DNA of 64,000 nucleotides, taken from assembly GCA_910576335.1 (NCBI GenBank), contig CAJTIU010000003.1, forward strand, positions 1 to 64,000, written 5' to 3'. Made by a program: the position numbers and the translations under genes. This document shows positions 1 through 7,408 of the stretch, one piece after another. The notes beneath the pieces are model-generated. The model was not told the DNA's origin and did no database searches. It was given only the letters and a program-made list of their open reading frames with translations. This stretch comes from Lachnospiraceae bacterium (GTDB lineage: Bacteria > Bacillota > Clostridia > Lachnospirales > Lachnospiraceae). Position 1 is the first letter of the stretch. Each line of letters starts with the position of its first letter.

Positions 1-52
1 AAAAGGATGTGGTTACATTTTTTTCAGACCACATTAAGAGAATGAAATGACG

Positions 53-96
53 AAACGGCAGACGCACAATGTAAAAATGTGCATTTGCCGTTTTTT
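53..96 (+). terminator. Rho-independent terminator-like hairpin
   Basis: The arms AAACGGCA...GCACA and TGTGC...TGCCGTTT pair with a short internal mismatch around a small A-rich loop and run into TTTTTT. It would end whatever transcript enters from the left of the window. Positions 1-52 hold nothing else I can recognise. Confidence 0.7.
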
Positions 97-101
97 ACTG
101 C

Positions 102-130
102 GTAGATAAAAACCAAAGTTTTTTATCTAC
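102..130. repeat. Inverted repeat upstream of fba promoter
   Basis: GTAGATAAAA and TTTTATCTAC form a perfect 10-bp inverted repeat just upstream of the aldolase promoter. It could be an operator or a second hairpin behind the terminator; nothing in the sequence decides this. Confidence 0.4.
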
Positions 131-150
131 ACCCTTATTTTATCTTTTTC

Positions 151-179
151 TTGTCTTTTTTATGACAATGAGCTATAAT
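151..179 (+). promoter_or_regulatory. Sigma-A type promoter for fba
   Basis: TTGTCT and TATAAT are separated by 17 bp, about 65 bp before the aldolase start codon. The leader contains a short hairpin (TGCCGG...CCGGCA, about 198-223) just before the ribosome site. Confidence 0.65.
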
Positions 180-245
180 AAAAAAAGCAAAAAACACTGC
201 CGGTCAGGCTATACATACCGGCAAAGAAATTGGAGGAATTTTAGT

Positions 246-1109
246 ATGTTAGTATCAGCAAAAGAGATGCTTGAAAAAGCAGTAGCAGGCCACTATGCAG
301 TAGGTCAGTTCAACATCAACAATCTTGAGTGGACAAAGGCGATCCTGACAGCAGCTGAGGAGACAAAGTCCCCGGTAATCCTTGGTGTATCCGAGGGCGC
401 AGGAAAGTATATGACAGGCTTTAAGACCGTTCAGGATATGGTTGCAGCTATGGTAGAGGAGATGGGAATCACAGTTCCTGTTGCTACACATCTTGACCAT
501 GGTTCCTATGAAGGATGTAAGAAATGTATCGAGGCAGGGTTCACCTCCATTATGTTTGACGGCTCCAAGTATCCGATCGAGGAGAATGTTGCCAAGACAA
601 AAGAGCTTATTGAGATCTGTAAAGAAAAGGGAATGTCCCTTGAGGCTGAGGTAGGAGCAATTGGCGGCGAGGAAGACGGCGTTGTAGGACAGGGCGAGTG
701 CGCTGACCCGAAGGAATGCAAGATGATTGCTGATCTTGGAGTGGACATGCTGGCAGCAGGCATCGGCAATATTCATGGGAAATATCCTGAGAACTGGGCA
801 GGCTTAAGCTTCGAGACTCTGGATGCAATCCAGCAGCTTACAGGAGATATGCCGTTAGTTCTTCACGGCGGTACAGGTATTCCGGATGACATGATCAAGA
901 AGGCGATTGACCTTGGCGTTGCAAAGATTAACGTTAACACAGAGTGCCAGCTTGTATTTGCAGATGCTACACGCGAGTACATTGAGGCAGGCAAGGATCG
1001 TGAAGGCAAGGGCTATGATCCGCGTAAGTTATTAAAACCGGGTTACGAAGCAATTATTGCCAAAGTAAAAGAGAAGATGGAATTATTCGGTTCAGTTGGA
1101 AAAGCTTAA
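246..1109 (+). CDS. fba: Class II fructose-1,6-bisphosphate aldolase
   Basis: Cytosolic zinc-dependent aldolase of glycolysis and gluconeogenesis, splitting fructose-1,6-bisphosphate into dihydroxyacetone phosphate and glyceraldehyde-3-phosphate. The 287-residue length is normal for the family. Visible motifs are THLDHG (about residues 81-86, metal ligand and catalytic Asp), the glycine-rich GAIGGEEDG loop, the zinc histidine in NIHGKYPENW and the VLHGGTGIPDD phosphate-binding segment near residue 205. The frame is open upstream to 162, but the ATG at 246 follows a clear GGAGGAATTTT ribosome site, so I use that start. Monocistronic, with its own promoter. The stop codon lies inside the 8-bp target duplication of the mobile repeat that starts at 1111, so the insertion landed exactly at the gene end without damaging it. 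Confidence 0.95.
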   Translation: MLVSAKEMLEKAVAGHYAVGQFNINNLEWTKAILTAAEETKSPVILGVSEGAGKYMTGFKTVQDMVAAMVEEMGITVPVATHLDHGSYEGCKKCIEAGFTSIMFDGSKYPIEENVAKTKELIEICKEKGMSLEAEVGAIGGEEDGVVGQGECADPKECKMIADLGVDMLAAGIGNIHGKYPENWAGLSFETLDAIQQLTGDMPLVLHGGTGIPDDMIKKAIDLGVAKINVNTECQLVFADATREYIEAGKDREGKGYDPRKLLKPGYEAIIAKVKEKMELFGSVGKA

Positions 1110-1110
1110 A

Positions 1111-1257
1111 GTTACTGTTCACGGGTCAGGAATGCGCATAAACTGCGCATTCCGTAAGAACATGATTCAAGAGTGAGGGGCGGTTTTTGCGTAGCAAAAC
1201 TTGGAATGCCGCCCCGAATTGCTACTATGAGCGGACGGTTAGTCCGTGAATGGTAAC
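1111..1257. mobile_element. MITE-like multi-hairpin element, copy A
   Basis: A 147-bp element with ends GTTACTGTTCACGG and CCGTGAATGGTAAC. It is flanked on both sides by the identical octamer AGCTTAAA (1103-1110 and 1258-1265), a target-site duplication. Inside are hairpin 1 (AATGCGCA...TGCGCATT), the family core CGTAAGAA..ATGATTCA, a GGGGCGG...CCGCCCC stem and a CGGAC-GGTTA-GTCCG hairpin. No coding capacity. Confidence 0.85.
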
Positions 1258-1287
1258 AGCTTAAATAGAGATTGTTAAAACTTTTAC

Positions 1288-1316
1288 TTGCCTTTTCCGA
1301 AGAATTGAGGTATACT
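1288..1316 (+). promoter_or_regulatory. Promoter of the glutamine synthetase gene
   Basis: TTGCCT and TATACT with an exact 17-bp spacer. It lies 140 bp before the start codon, leaving a structured leader that holds a terminator-like hairpin (1335-1368) and a second inverted repeat (1383-1414). Confidence 0.7.
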
Positions 1317-1334
1317 AACAGGCGTAGCAAGAAC

Positions 1335-1368
1335 AAAGGCGTTCCGACATTGGTTGGAGTGCCTTTTT
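1335..1368 (+). terminator. Leader terminator (possible attenuator) before glnN
   Basis: AAAGGCGTTCC pairs with GGAGTGCCTTT over 11 bp (two G-T wobbles) around a 10-nt loop and continues as TTTTT. It lies between the promoter and the coding region, where a terminator would abort most transcripts unless an antiterminator acts. Attenuation is inferred from position only. Confidence 0.6.
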
Positions 1369-1382
1369 CAGTTTACCGCAGC

Positions 1383-1414
1383 ACTCACGGCAGATCCCAT
1401 TGGCCGTGAGTATA
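1383..1414. repeat. Short AGTATA-family palindrome
   Basis: ACTCACGGCAG...CCGTGAGTATA forms a hairpin. The same sequence recurs with small changes at 39708-39741 and, inverted, at 58952-58987, so this is a member of a dispersed palindrome family rather than a glnN-specific operator. Confidence 0.6.
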
Positions 1415-1458
1415 ACAGAGAACTGCAATTTTTATGAAAGAAAGGATATGTAGGAAAT

Positions 1459-3570
1459 ATGGGTGAACCGATGAAAGTAACAGAGATTTTTGGAGAAGAC
1501 GTGTTCAATGATACAGTAATGCAGGAGCGCCTTCCGAAAAAGGTGTATAAGGATTTAAAGAAAACGATTGAGGAAGGAAAAGAGTTGGATCTTGCGACTG
1601 CAGACGTCATTGCACATGAGATGAAGGAGTGGGCGATTGAGAAAGGTGCGACGCACTATACTCACTGGTTCCAGCCGCTCACGGGTGTTACGGCAGAGAA
1701 GCATGATTCATTTATCTCAGCGCCTCTTTCGAGCGGCAAGGTATTGATGAGCTTTTCCGGAAAAGAACTGATTAAGGGAGAGCCGGATGCATCATCATTT
1801 CCATCAGGGGGCTTACGTGCAACATTTGAGGCAAGAGGCTATACGGCGTGGGATTGTACGTCACCGGCATTTGTAAGACATGATGCTGCAGGCGCTACAC
1901 TATGTATTCCTACAGCATTCTGCTCTTATACAGGGGAGGCGCTTGACCAGAAGACGCCGCTTCTCAGATCTATGGAGGCTATTAACGAGCAGTCTATAAG
2001 GCTTCTGCGCCTGTTTGGAAATACTACGTCAAAGAAGGTGACTCCGTCTGTAGGGCCTGAGCAGGAATATTTCCTCGTAGATGCGAAGAAATTTCAGGAG
2101 AGAAAGGATCTGATCTATACAGGCCGTACCCTGTTCGGGGCAATGCCGCCGAAGGGACAGGAGCTGGATGACCATTATTTCGGAACGATCCGTCAGAGAA
2201 TTGCCGGATTTATGAAAGACGTAAACGAGCAGCTGTGGAGAGTGGGAGTGACTGCCAAGACACAGCATAATGAGGTCGCTCCCGCACAGCATGAGCTGGC
2301 TCCGATCTACGCGGAGGCCAATGTTGCGGTTGACCATAACCACATTGTTATGCAGACTCTTAAGAGGGTGGCGTGCCAGCACGGTATGAAGTGCCTGCTT
2401 CATGAAAAGCCATTTGCAGGCGTAAATGGTTCCGGTAAGCATAATAACTGGTCGCTTACGACAGATGACGGAAAGAATCTGCTTGACCCGGGAAAGACGC
2501 CTCACGAAAACATACAGTTCCTGCTTGTACTTACCTGTATCCTGAAGGCTGTGGATATCCATGCAGATCTTCTCCGGGAATCCGCATCTGATCCTGGAAA
2601 TGATCACAGGCTTGGTGCAAATGAGGCTCCTCCGGCAATTATCTCCGTTTTCCTTGGAGAACAGCTTGAGGATGTGATGGAACAGCTGATCAGCACTGGC
2701 TCAGCGACGCACAGCATTAAGGGCGGAAAGCTTCAGACCGGCGTCAGGACACTTCCTGATCTTGCCAAAGATGCGACAGATCGTAACAGAACATCACCAT
2801 TTGCATTTACAGGAAATAAGTTTGAATTCCGTATGGTCGGTTCCAGGGATTCCATAGCAGGACCCAATGTTGTCCTGAATACAATTGTTGCAGAGGCATT
2901 CTCAGATGCCTGCGATGTACTTGAGGCAGCGGATGACTTTGATACAGCGCTTCATGATCTGATTAAAAAATATGCAGGAGAGCATCAGAGAATTGTATTC
3001 AATGGAAACGGCTACTCTGACGAGTGGATTGAGGAGGCGGAAAGGCGCGGCCTGCCGAATCTCCGATCCATGGTAGAGTCGATTCCTGCACTCACTACGG
3101 ACAAGGCAGTTGCAATGTTCGAGAAATTCAAGGTATTTACCCGCGCGGAGCTTCAGTCCCGTGCAGAGATTAAGTACGAAAGCTATGCGAAGGCAATTAA
3201 TATTGAGGCCCGCACGATGATTGACATGGCAAGCAAGCAGTTCGTGCCGGCAGTCGTAAAATATACGAAGTCCCTTGCAGATACTGTAATCGCAGTAAAG
3301 GAAGCAGGTGCAGATGTGACCGTACAGTCCGAGATGCTCGCGGAGGTATCAGGACTTCTCGGTGAGATGAAAAAGGCACTGGAGGCACTGAAGGAGATTG
3401 AGAGCCAGGCAGTTGCCATGGAAGAGGGAGCAGAACAGGCAAGGTTCTACCACTTCCAGGTAGTTCCGGCTATGGATGCGCTGCGTGCACCAGTAGATAA
3501 GCTGGAAATGATCGTTGATAAAGAGGCATGGCCGATGCCATCCTATGGCGATCTGATATTTGAAGTATAG
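1459..3570 (+). CDS. glnN: Glutamine synthetase type III
   Basis: ATP-dependent synthesis of glutamine from glutamate and ammonium in the cytosol. The 703-residue length and N-terminal region are typical of the GlnN/GSIII family, far longer than GSI (about 450). Family segments visible include [16 protein letters not shown] (about residues 195-210), the [12 protein letters not shown] metal/glutamate-site stretch, [13 protein letters not shown] and [16 protein letters not shown] near residue 440. The start is ATG 1459 behind TAGGAAAT; an internal ATG at 1471 is the alternative. It stands alone downstream of its own promoter and a leader hairpin, suggesting nitrogen-responsive attenuation, but no regulator gene is adjacent. 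A perfect 38-bp palindrome follows the stop codon. Confidence 0.95.
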   Translation: MGEPMKVTEIFGEDVFNDTVMQERLPKKVYKDLKKTIEEGKELDLATADVIAHEMKEWAIEKGATHYTHWFQPLTGVTAEKHDSFISAPLSSGKVLMSFSGKELIKGEPDASSFPSGGLRATFEARGYTAWDCTSPAFVRHDAAGATLCIPTAFCSYTGEALDQKTPLLRSMEAINEQSIRLLRLFGNTTSKKVTPSVGPEQEYFLVDAKKFQERKDLIYTGRTLFGAMPPKGQELDDHYFGTIRQRIAGFMKDVNEQLWRVGVTAKTQHNEVAPAQHELAPIYAEANVAVDHNHIVMQTLKRVACQHGMKCLLHEKPFAGVNGSGKHNNWSLTTDDGKNLLDPGKTPHENIQFLLVLTCILKAVDIHADLLRESASDPGNDHRLGANEAPPAIISVFLGEQLEDVMEQLISTGSATHSIKGGKLQTGVRTLPDLAKDATDRNRTSPFAFTGNKFEFRMVGSRDSIAGPNVVLNTIVAEAFSDACDVLEAADDFDTALHDLIKKYAGEHQRIVFNGNGYSDEWIEEAERRGLPNLRSMVESIPALTTDKAVAMFEKFKVFTRAELQSRAEIKYESYAKAINIEARTMIDMASKQFVPAVVKYTKSLADTVIAVKEAGADVTVQSEMLAEVSGLLGEMKKALEALKEIESQAVAMEEGAEQARFYHFQVVPAMDALRAPVDKLEMIVDKEAWPMPSYGDLIFEV

Positions 3571-3579
3571 GCAGTGAAG

Positions 3580-3617
3580 TTGGGGACGGGGTATTTTTAA
3601 AAATACCCCGTCCCCAA
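3580..3617. repeat. GGGGACGGGG-family perfect palindrome
   Basis: TTGGGGACGGGGTATTTTT followed at once by its exact reverse complement: a 38-bp perfect palindrome without a spacer. Related copies lie at 28430-28473 and 33774-33866, always just after a gene. It may act as a bidirectional terminator; the repetition suggests a REP-like dispersed element. Confidence 0.75.
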
Positions 3618-3635
3618 ATATTAAAAAAAATTAAG

Positions 3636-3690
3636 AACCTTGGACTTGGAATATTGGAAAGAGTGTGATATTCTAAGTGCAAGGTTTTTG
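3636..3690 (+). terminator. Long hairpin followed by T-run
   Basis: Two 19-nt arms, AACCTTGGACTTGGAATAT and ATATTCTAAGTGCAAGGTT (two mismatches), enclose 13 nt and end in GTTTTTGG. It sits between glnN and the DUF1700 gene and may terminate glnN read-through. Confidence 0.55.
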
Positions 3691-3787
3691 GTTATACTAG
3701 TACAGTCCAGGCAGGTCTGTGAGGAGTCAGGACGGTTATGATTTTACGGATAGATAGATCGCTGCGCTGGGCAGCAGGAGGGTTACA

Positions 3788-4246
3788 ATGACTAGAAGAG
3801 AATTTTTGGATGGGCTTAGGACGGCGCTTGGGAATGATCTCAGTGGGTCGGTGATACAGGAGAATGTGGATTATTATAACGGATATATCAGTGACGAAGT
3901 CAGGAAGGGACGTCAGGAGGAGGATGTCATCGCAGAGCTTGGTGATCCATGGGTGATTGCCCGGACAATCATTGATTCTGGCCAGAGCCAGGAGGAGAAG
4001 AACAGGTATCAGGAGGATTATGGCTATGAGACGGGGCACGGCATCGGTCAGGGGGAAACGGGCAGAGTGAGAACATCTGGCCGGACTTCCTGGTGGAAAA
4101 GGCTTTTCATTGTACTGGCTGTATGTGGTGTTATCATGATTGTGATGACAGTGATCGGCGGGATTGTGAGTCTGCTGGCACCTATTGTAATACCGGTGAT
4201 TATAGTCATGTTTATACTGAGGCTGTTTAACTCGCGGAGGAGATGA
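3788..4246 (+). CDS. DUF1700 (HAAS-type) membrane protein
   Basis: A 152-residue protein. The N-terminal 65 residues (TRREFLDGLRTAL... through GDPWVIARTII) match the HAAS/DUF1700 helical domain, in which a short amphipathic bundle ends in a conserved GDP motif. After a Gly-rich charged linker there is a hydrophobic C-terminus of about 45 residues (about 103-148), probably two membrane helices. Start ATG 3788 follows an AGGAGGG ribosome site. In many Firmicutes such proteins are encoded next to a PadR regulator and act on envelope or sporulation control; here no PadR gene is adjacent, so role and partner are unknown. Confidence 0.8.
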   Translation: MTRREFLDGLRTALGNDLSGSVIQENVDYYNGYISDEVRKGRQEEDVIAELGDPWVIARTIIDSGQSQEEKNRYQEDYGYETGHGIGQGETGRVRTSGRTSWWKRLFIVLAVCGVIMIVMTVIGGIVSLLAPIVIPVIIVMFILRLFNSRRR

Positions 4247-4369
4247 AAGGGAACTGTGGGATGAAACCATGGAACTGGAAAGAGTTTTCGTTTTTTGAAT
4301 ATGTATGGTACGGCAGGCAGGTAAGAAGTGTGGAGCGTAGGAAATAAGAAGCTTCTTGCACAAAAAAAT

Positions 4370-4400
4370 AAAAGACCGATGGGGGAGCCACCGGTCTTTT
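4370..4400. terminator. Bidirectional terminator
   Basis: AAAAGACCG pairs with CGGTCTTTT, with additional TGG/CCA pairing near the loop. On the minus strand the stem runs into TTTTATTTTTTTG, a strong U-tract, so it may end the secreted-protein gene read from 6845, as well as the plus-strand DUF1700 transcript. The rest of 4247-4595 shows nothing I can interpret. Confidence 0.7.
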
Positions 4401-4595
4401 GAGGGGAGTATAAATAATTAATAAGGGGTTGTAGAAAGTACTCTCTCTACACTGATTAGTATAATATATACTGCCATAAAAAGCAAGGAAAACTTTTGAA
4501 AATATTTCATATATTTTACATCACTTTTTTGTGTAAATTGATCAATTTTACAATTTATGGAAGCGATTCCCCTTTCTGTAACCTCCCCTGGCTTT

Positions 4596-6845
4596 TTAGA
4601 TTCCATTTATGCGGTATACGTAATTGTCCCGCATGAACTTCGTATATTTTTTCTTTACTTTCTTCTTTTTAATCCTGCCTTTTACTTTGACCTTTTTTGT
4701 CACTTTTTTATAGTAGATCTTATAATAGGAACGATAAAAGGATGCATAATATTTCTTTCCTATATGGAAGATGCTTTCGATCTCATATCCTTTTTTTGCA
4801 TTAATTTTTGCGATGTAATTGCCGTCCCAGTCATAAACTGTGATGATGTTGTATGCCTGGCTTGAATATTTCGGGCTCTGTGCCACCAGAATGTAGTCAC
4901 TGGTTGCATCAATACCCTGTATCTTGTAATCATTCTTTTTGCTGGCTTTTACGTATTGTATCGGGTTCATCTCGGCGTCAAGAAGAATGAAATTATAATT
5001 ATGACTTAATAGTACGGCATACTGTTTCCGTGTCTTATCATATGCGATTCCGGAAAATGCAGTAGCGCCTTTTGCATCTGATGTGGTCCCTCCTGCAAGT
5101 TTATTTGGAAGGGTTATGTGCCGGTTTTCGATGATTCCCAAAGTATTCGGGTCTATAGAGATCAATGCCTTGGGATCCGTACCTGTACACTGGACAACTA
5201 CAAGACGGTTTTTATCCGGATTGTAAGTCATATCATTTCCACTGCCCAGATACATGGCGCCAGATACCAGCACAACTTTCCGGGTAGAGTGATGAACCTT
5301 TACAATTTTGCTGTAATAATTACTTTTATTAAGCAGAACGTAATACGAATACGTGCCGTCAGTACAGGAGCCCTGGAGGACGTCATGCTGGAACATTACC
5401 TGTTTTGCAAAGGAGCGGAGCTCAAGCTTCTTTTTCCCCTTTTTCAAAATGGTTGCTTTGGCAGTTTTTGTTGACTTTACATTACTTGATGCAGCCCAGG
5501 CGGAATAATATGTTTTCCCGTTTTTCTTTATAAAGGTGCGGATTCTTACATAATAGTTCTGTTTTTTTGCCAGGCCGGAAAGGGTATAGGCTGACAGGCT
5601 GCCGTCTCTCAGAGTTACCTTTTTCACCCCTTGAAACAGACTGTTTTTTGAATATTGTATCTGGTAGCCTGATGCATATTTGTTTACTTTCCAGGTAACC
5701 TTCATCTTTGTGGAGGACTTCCTGGTCAGGCCCGTTACCTTTGGAACATTTACTTTTGTATAGCTTTTTTCATTCGAATAAATACTTTCTGATGCGCCGT
5801 TGTATGTCGTAACGACATAGGCATAGGTGTTGCCGTTTTTCGCAGTGGTATCACGCCAGGAGATTTCGCCCGGCTGTGTGATGGTATAGACCTTTGTCCA
5901 TGTGTTTTTTGTCAGAAGCCTCCGGTATACATAATAGCCGGAAGCACTGACCGGACGATTCCAGCGAAGCTGTATGCCGTTAGAAGCCACCTCGGTGGTC
6001 AGAGACGGAGGCAGAAGATATACAACCTTCTTGTTCGCGCTGGCTTCACCCTTCTCGCTGCCCGCATAGGCTTTCACGCAATAATAGTAAGTGGATCCCA
6101 CGGTTACGTCTGAATCAATATAGTTTAAAACGTCCTCTCCTTTGGTCTTTATCAGTACCTGCCAGGTTCCGCCGGATACCTTTCTTTTTATATAGTAGCC
6201 TTTGGCGCCTGCAATCTTTTTCCACGTAAGGCTGATGCCGTTGCTGACGAGCCTGACCTCAGTAAAATGCCCTTTGCTGTTAGCTATATCTGGTTCTTCC
6301 GGCTGCTGTGGATTATCTGGATCCGCCGGCTGCTGCGTGTCATTCGGGTCCGCCGGCTGCTGCGTGTCATTCGGGTCCGCCGGCTGCTGTGGATTATCTA
6401 GATTCGCCGGCTGCTGCGTGTCATTCGGGTCCGCCGTCTGCTGTGGATTATCCGGATCCGCCGGCTGCTGCGTGTCATTCGGGTCCGCCGTCTGCTGTGG
6501 ATTATCCGGATCCGCCGGCTGCTGCGTGTCATTCGGATCTGCTGGCTGATGTGTGTCGTTCGGATCCGCCGGTTGCTGCGGGATGCCCGGAAGATCTCCC
6601 TGTGAAGGCGTGTCGCTGTTTACAGGGGGTGTATTGTCATCCTGTGAGGCATCCCTGGCGGCCTGAGGCGGTTTATCTGCCGGTGTACTGCCTGGATTTA
6701 CAATGCTGTCCCCTGACTGCTGGATGTACTCCGGGTTTCCGGCAACTGCCGGAAGATCCGATGCATGCGCCGGATATAAACTGGCTGGAAATATCAGCGC
6801 TGCTGTTAGTGCAAGTGATAAAAATCTTTTTGTTGCTTTTTTCAA
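4596..6845 (-). CDS. Secreted Fn3-repeat protein with C-terminal propeller-like domain
   Basis: 749 residues beginning at a TTG codon (6845-6843) behind GGGGAGAGGAAA. An N-terminal signal peptide (residues 1-28, KKATKRFLSLALTAALIF core, cleavage near AHA-S) predicts export. Residues about 80-190 are a hydrophilic low-complexity stretch of 9-residue units alternating DPNDTQQPA and DPDNPQQTA. Three fibronectin type III-like modules follow (about 195-470; ISLTWKK.AGAKGYYIKR, IQLRWNRP...GYYVYRR, KVTWKV..ASGYQIQYS). The C-terminal 270 residues contain repeated hydrophobic YY/VVVQ strands with SIDPNTL and DWDGNYIAKI segments, resembling a beta-propeller. The extreme C-terminus is very Lys-rich, suggesting wall-polymer binding; there is no sorting signal. 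Substrate unknown. Transcribed alone, convergent with the DUF1700 gene. Confidence 0.8.
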   Translation of the reverse strand: MKKATKRFLSLALTAALIFPASLYPAHASDLPAVAGNPEYIQQSGDSIVNPGSTPADKPPQAARDASQDDNTPPVNSDTPSQGDLPGIPQQPADPNDTHQPADPNDTQQPADPDNPQQTADPNDTQQPADPDNPQQTADPNDTQQPANLDNPQQPADPNDTQQPADPNDTQQPADPDNPQQPEEPDIANSKGHFTEVRLVSNGISLTWKKIAGAKGYYIKRKVSGGTWQVLIKTKGEDVLNYIDSDVTVGSTYYYCVKAYAGSEKGEASANKKVVYLLPPSLTTEVASNGIQLRWNRPVSASGYYVYRRLLTKNTWTKVYTITQPGEISWRDTTAKNGNTYAYVVTTYNGASESIYSNEKSYTKVNVPKVTGLTRKSSTKMKVTWKVNKYASGYQIQYSKNSLFQGVKKVTLRDGSLSAYTLSGLAKKQNYYVRIRTFIKKNGKTYYSAWAASSNVKSTKTAKATILKKGKKKLELRSFAKQVMFQHDVLQGSCTDGTYSYYVLLNKSNYYSKIVKVHHSTRKVVLVSGAMYLGSGNDMTYNPDKNRLVVVQCTGTDPKALISIDPNTLGIIENRHITLPNKLAGGTTSDAKGATAFSGIAYDKTRKQYAVLLSHNYNFILLDAEMNPIQYVKASKKNDYKIQGIDATSDYILVAQSPKYSSQAYNIITVYDWDGNYIAKINAKKGYEIESIFHIGKKYYASFYRSYYKIYYKKVTKKVKVKGRIKKKKVKKKYTKFMRDNYVYRINGI
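6299..6560. repeat. 27-bp tandem coding repeat
   Basis: Near-identical 27-bp units encode the 9-residue Gln/Pro/Asp repeat of the secreted protein on the minus strand. Two unit types alternate, and neighbouring units differ by only a few bases, so copy number is likely to vary between strains. Confidence 0.85.
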
Positions 6846-7041
6846 TTTCCTCTCCCCTTTTTCTTTTTTATAATCCCACCATCAATAGATTACCATAATC
6901 TGCAATTTTCCTCAATGGTTTCTTCTTTAAAAAATTATACACTAGTTTCTTAAAAAAAATTGAAACAAAAAATGTATATTGTTCTGATGCAGCGGACATA
7001 ATAATCTCGTATCATAAATGTACTCCAAAGAGTGCATGATC

Positions 7042-7068
7042 AGTAACAGTGAATGTATCAGGCTGTTA
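7042..7068. repeat. Inverted repeat upstream of the Asn-rich gene
   Basis: GTAACAG and CTGTTAC are separated by about 13 bp, roughly 30 bp before the small gene at 7098. It could be an operator or leader hairpin. The remainder of 6846-7097 is AT-rich with no further feature I can support. Confidence 0.4.
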
Positions 7069-7097
7069 CAATTATAAAAGTTTTAGGAGGAATTGAC

Positions 7098-7286
7098 ATG
7101 AGCAAGAATTATAGTTCAAGCAATGCATCAAACCAGAATGCATCAAACCAGAATGCATCAAACCAGAATTCTTCTAACAAGAATTCAACAAACAAGAACG
7201 CATCCAATCAGAATTCCAGCAACAGGAATGCATCAAACCAGAATTCTTCTAACAAGAATTCCAGCAACGAGAACAGCAATTACTAA
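7098..7286 (+). CDS. Small Asn/Ser-rich repeat protein
   Basis: A 62-residue protein made almost only of Asn, Ser, Lys, Gln and Ala, built from 5-residue units such as NASNQ and NSSNK. The frame is open further upstream, but ATG 7098 has a strong AGGAGGAATTGAC ribosome site and fits the repeat start. There is no signal peptide, no membrane segment and no hydrophobic core, so it should be disordered. A good terminator follows, so this is an independent short transcript. Function unknown; the excellent ribosome site and clean terminator argue that it is really expressed. Similar low-complexity Asn-rich mini-proteins occur in related clostridia, to my recollection, without an assigned role. Confidence 0.75.
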   Translation: MSKNYSSSNASNQNASNQNASNQNSSNKNSTNKNASNQNSSNRNASNQNSSNKNSSNENSNY

Positions 7287-7304
7287 TCAGTAAGCAGACG
7301 CCGG

Positions 7305-7341
7305 GAGCCGCCGCACAGGAATCTAATGTGCAGCGGCTCTT
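7305..7341 (+). terminator. Terminator after the Asn-rich gene
   Basis: GAGCCGCCGCACA pairs with TGTGCAGCGGCTC (one mismatch) and is followed by TTGTGCTT. It separates the small gene from the promoter at 7346. Confidence 0.7.
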
Positions 7342-7345
7342 GTGC

Positions 7346-7375
7346 TTGACAAATATATACGATAACAAGTAAGAT
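7346..7375 (+). promoter_or_regulatory. Promoter of the methyltransferase-rdgB-yfcE cluster
   Basis: TTGACA with TAAGAT after 18 bp, immediately upstream of the THUMP methyltransferase gene. The three downstream genes follow with gaps of 16-38 bp and no terminator, so they probably share it. Confidence 0.55.
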
Positions 7376-7408
7376 AAATGGGTAATAAAAGGTGGATTGG
7401 AGAATGAT

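Noticed and set aside
6202-6898. Open plus-strand frames opposite the secreted Fn3 protein
   Set aside because: They mirror the 27-bp repeat on the other strand, lack ribosome sites and have implausible Cys/Gly/Pro composition.
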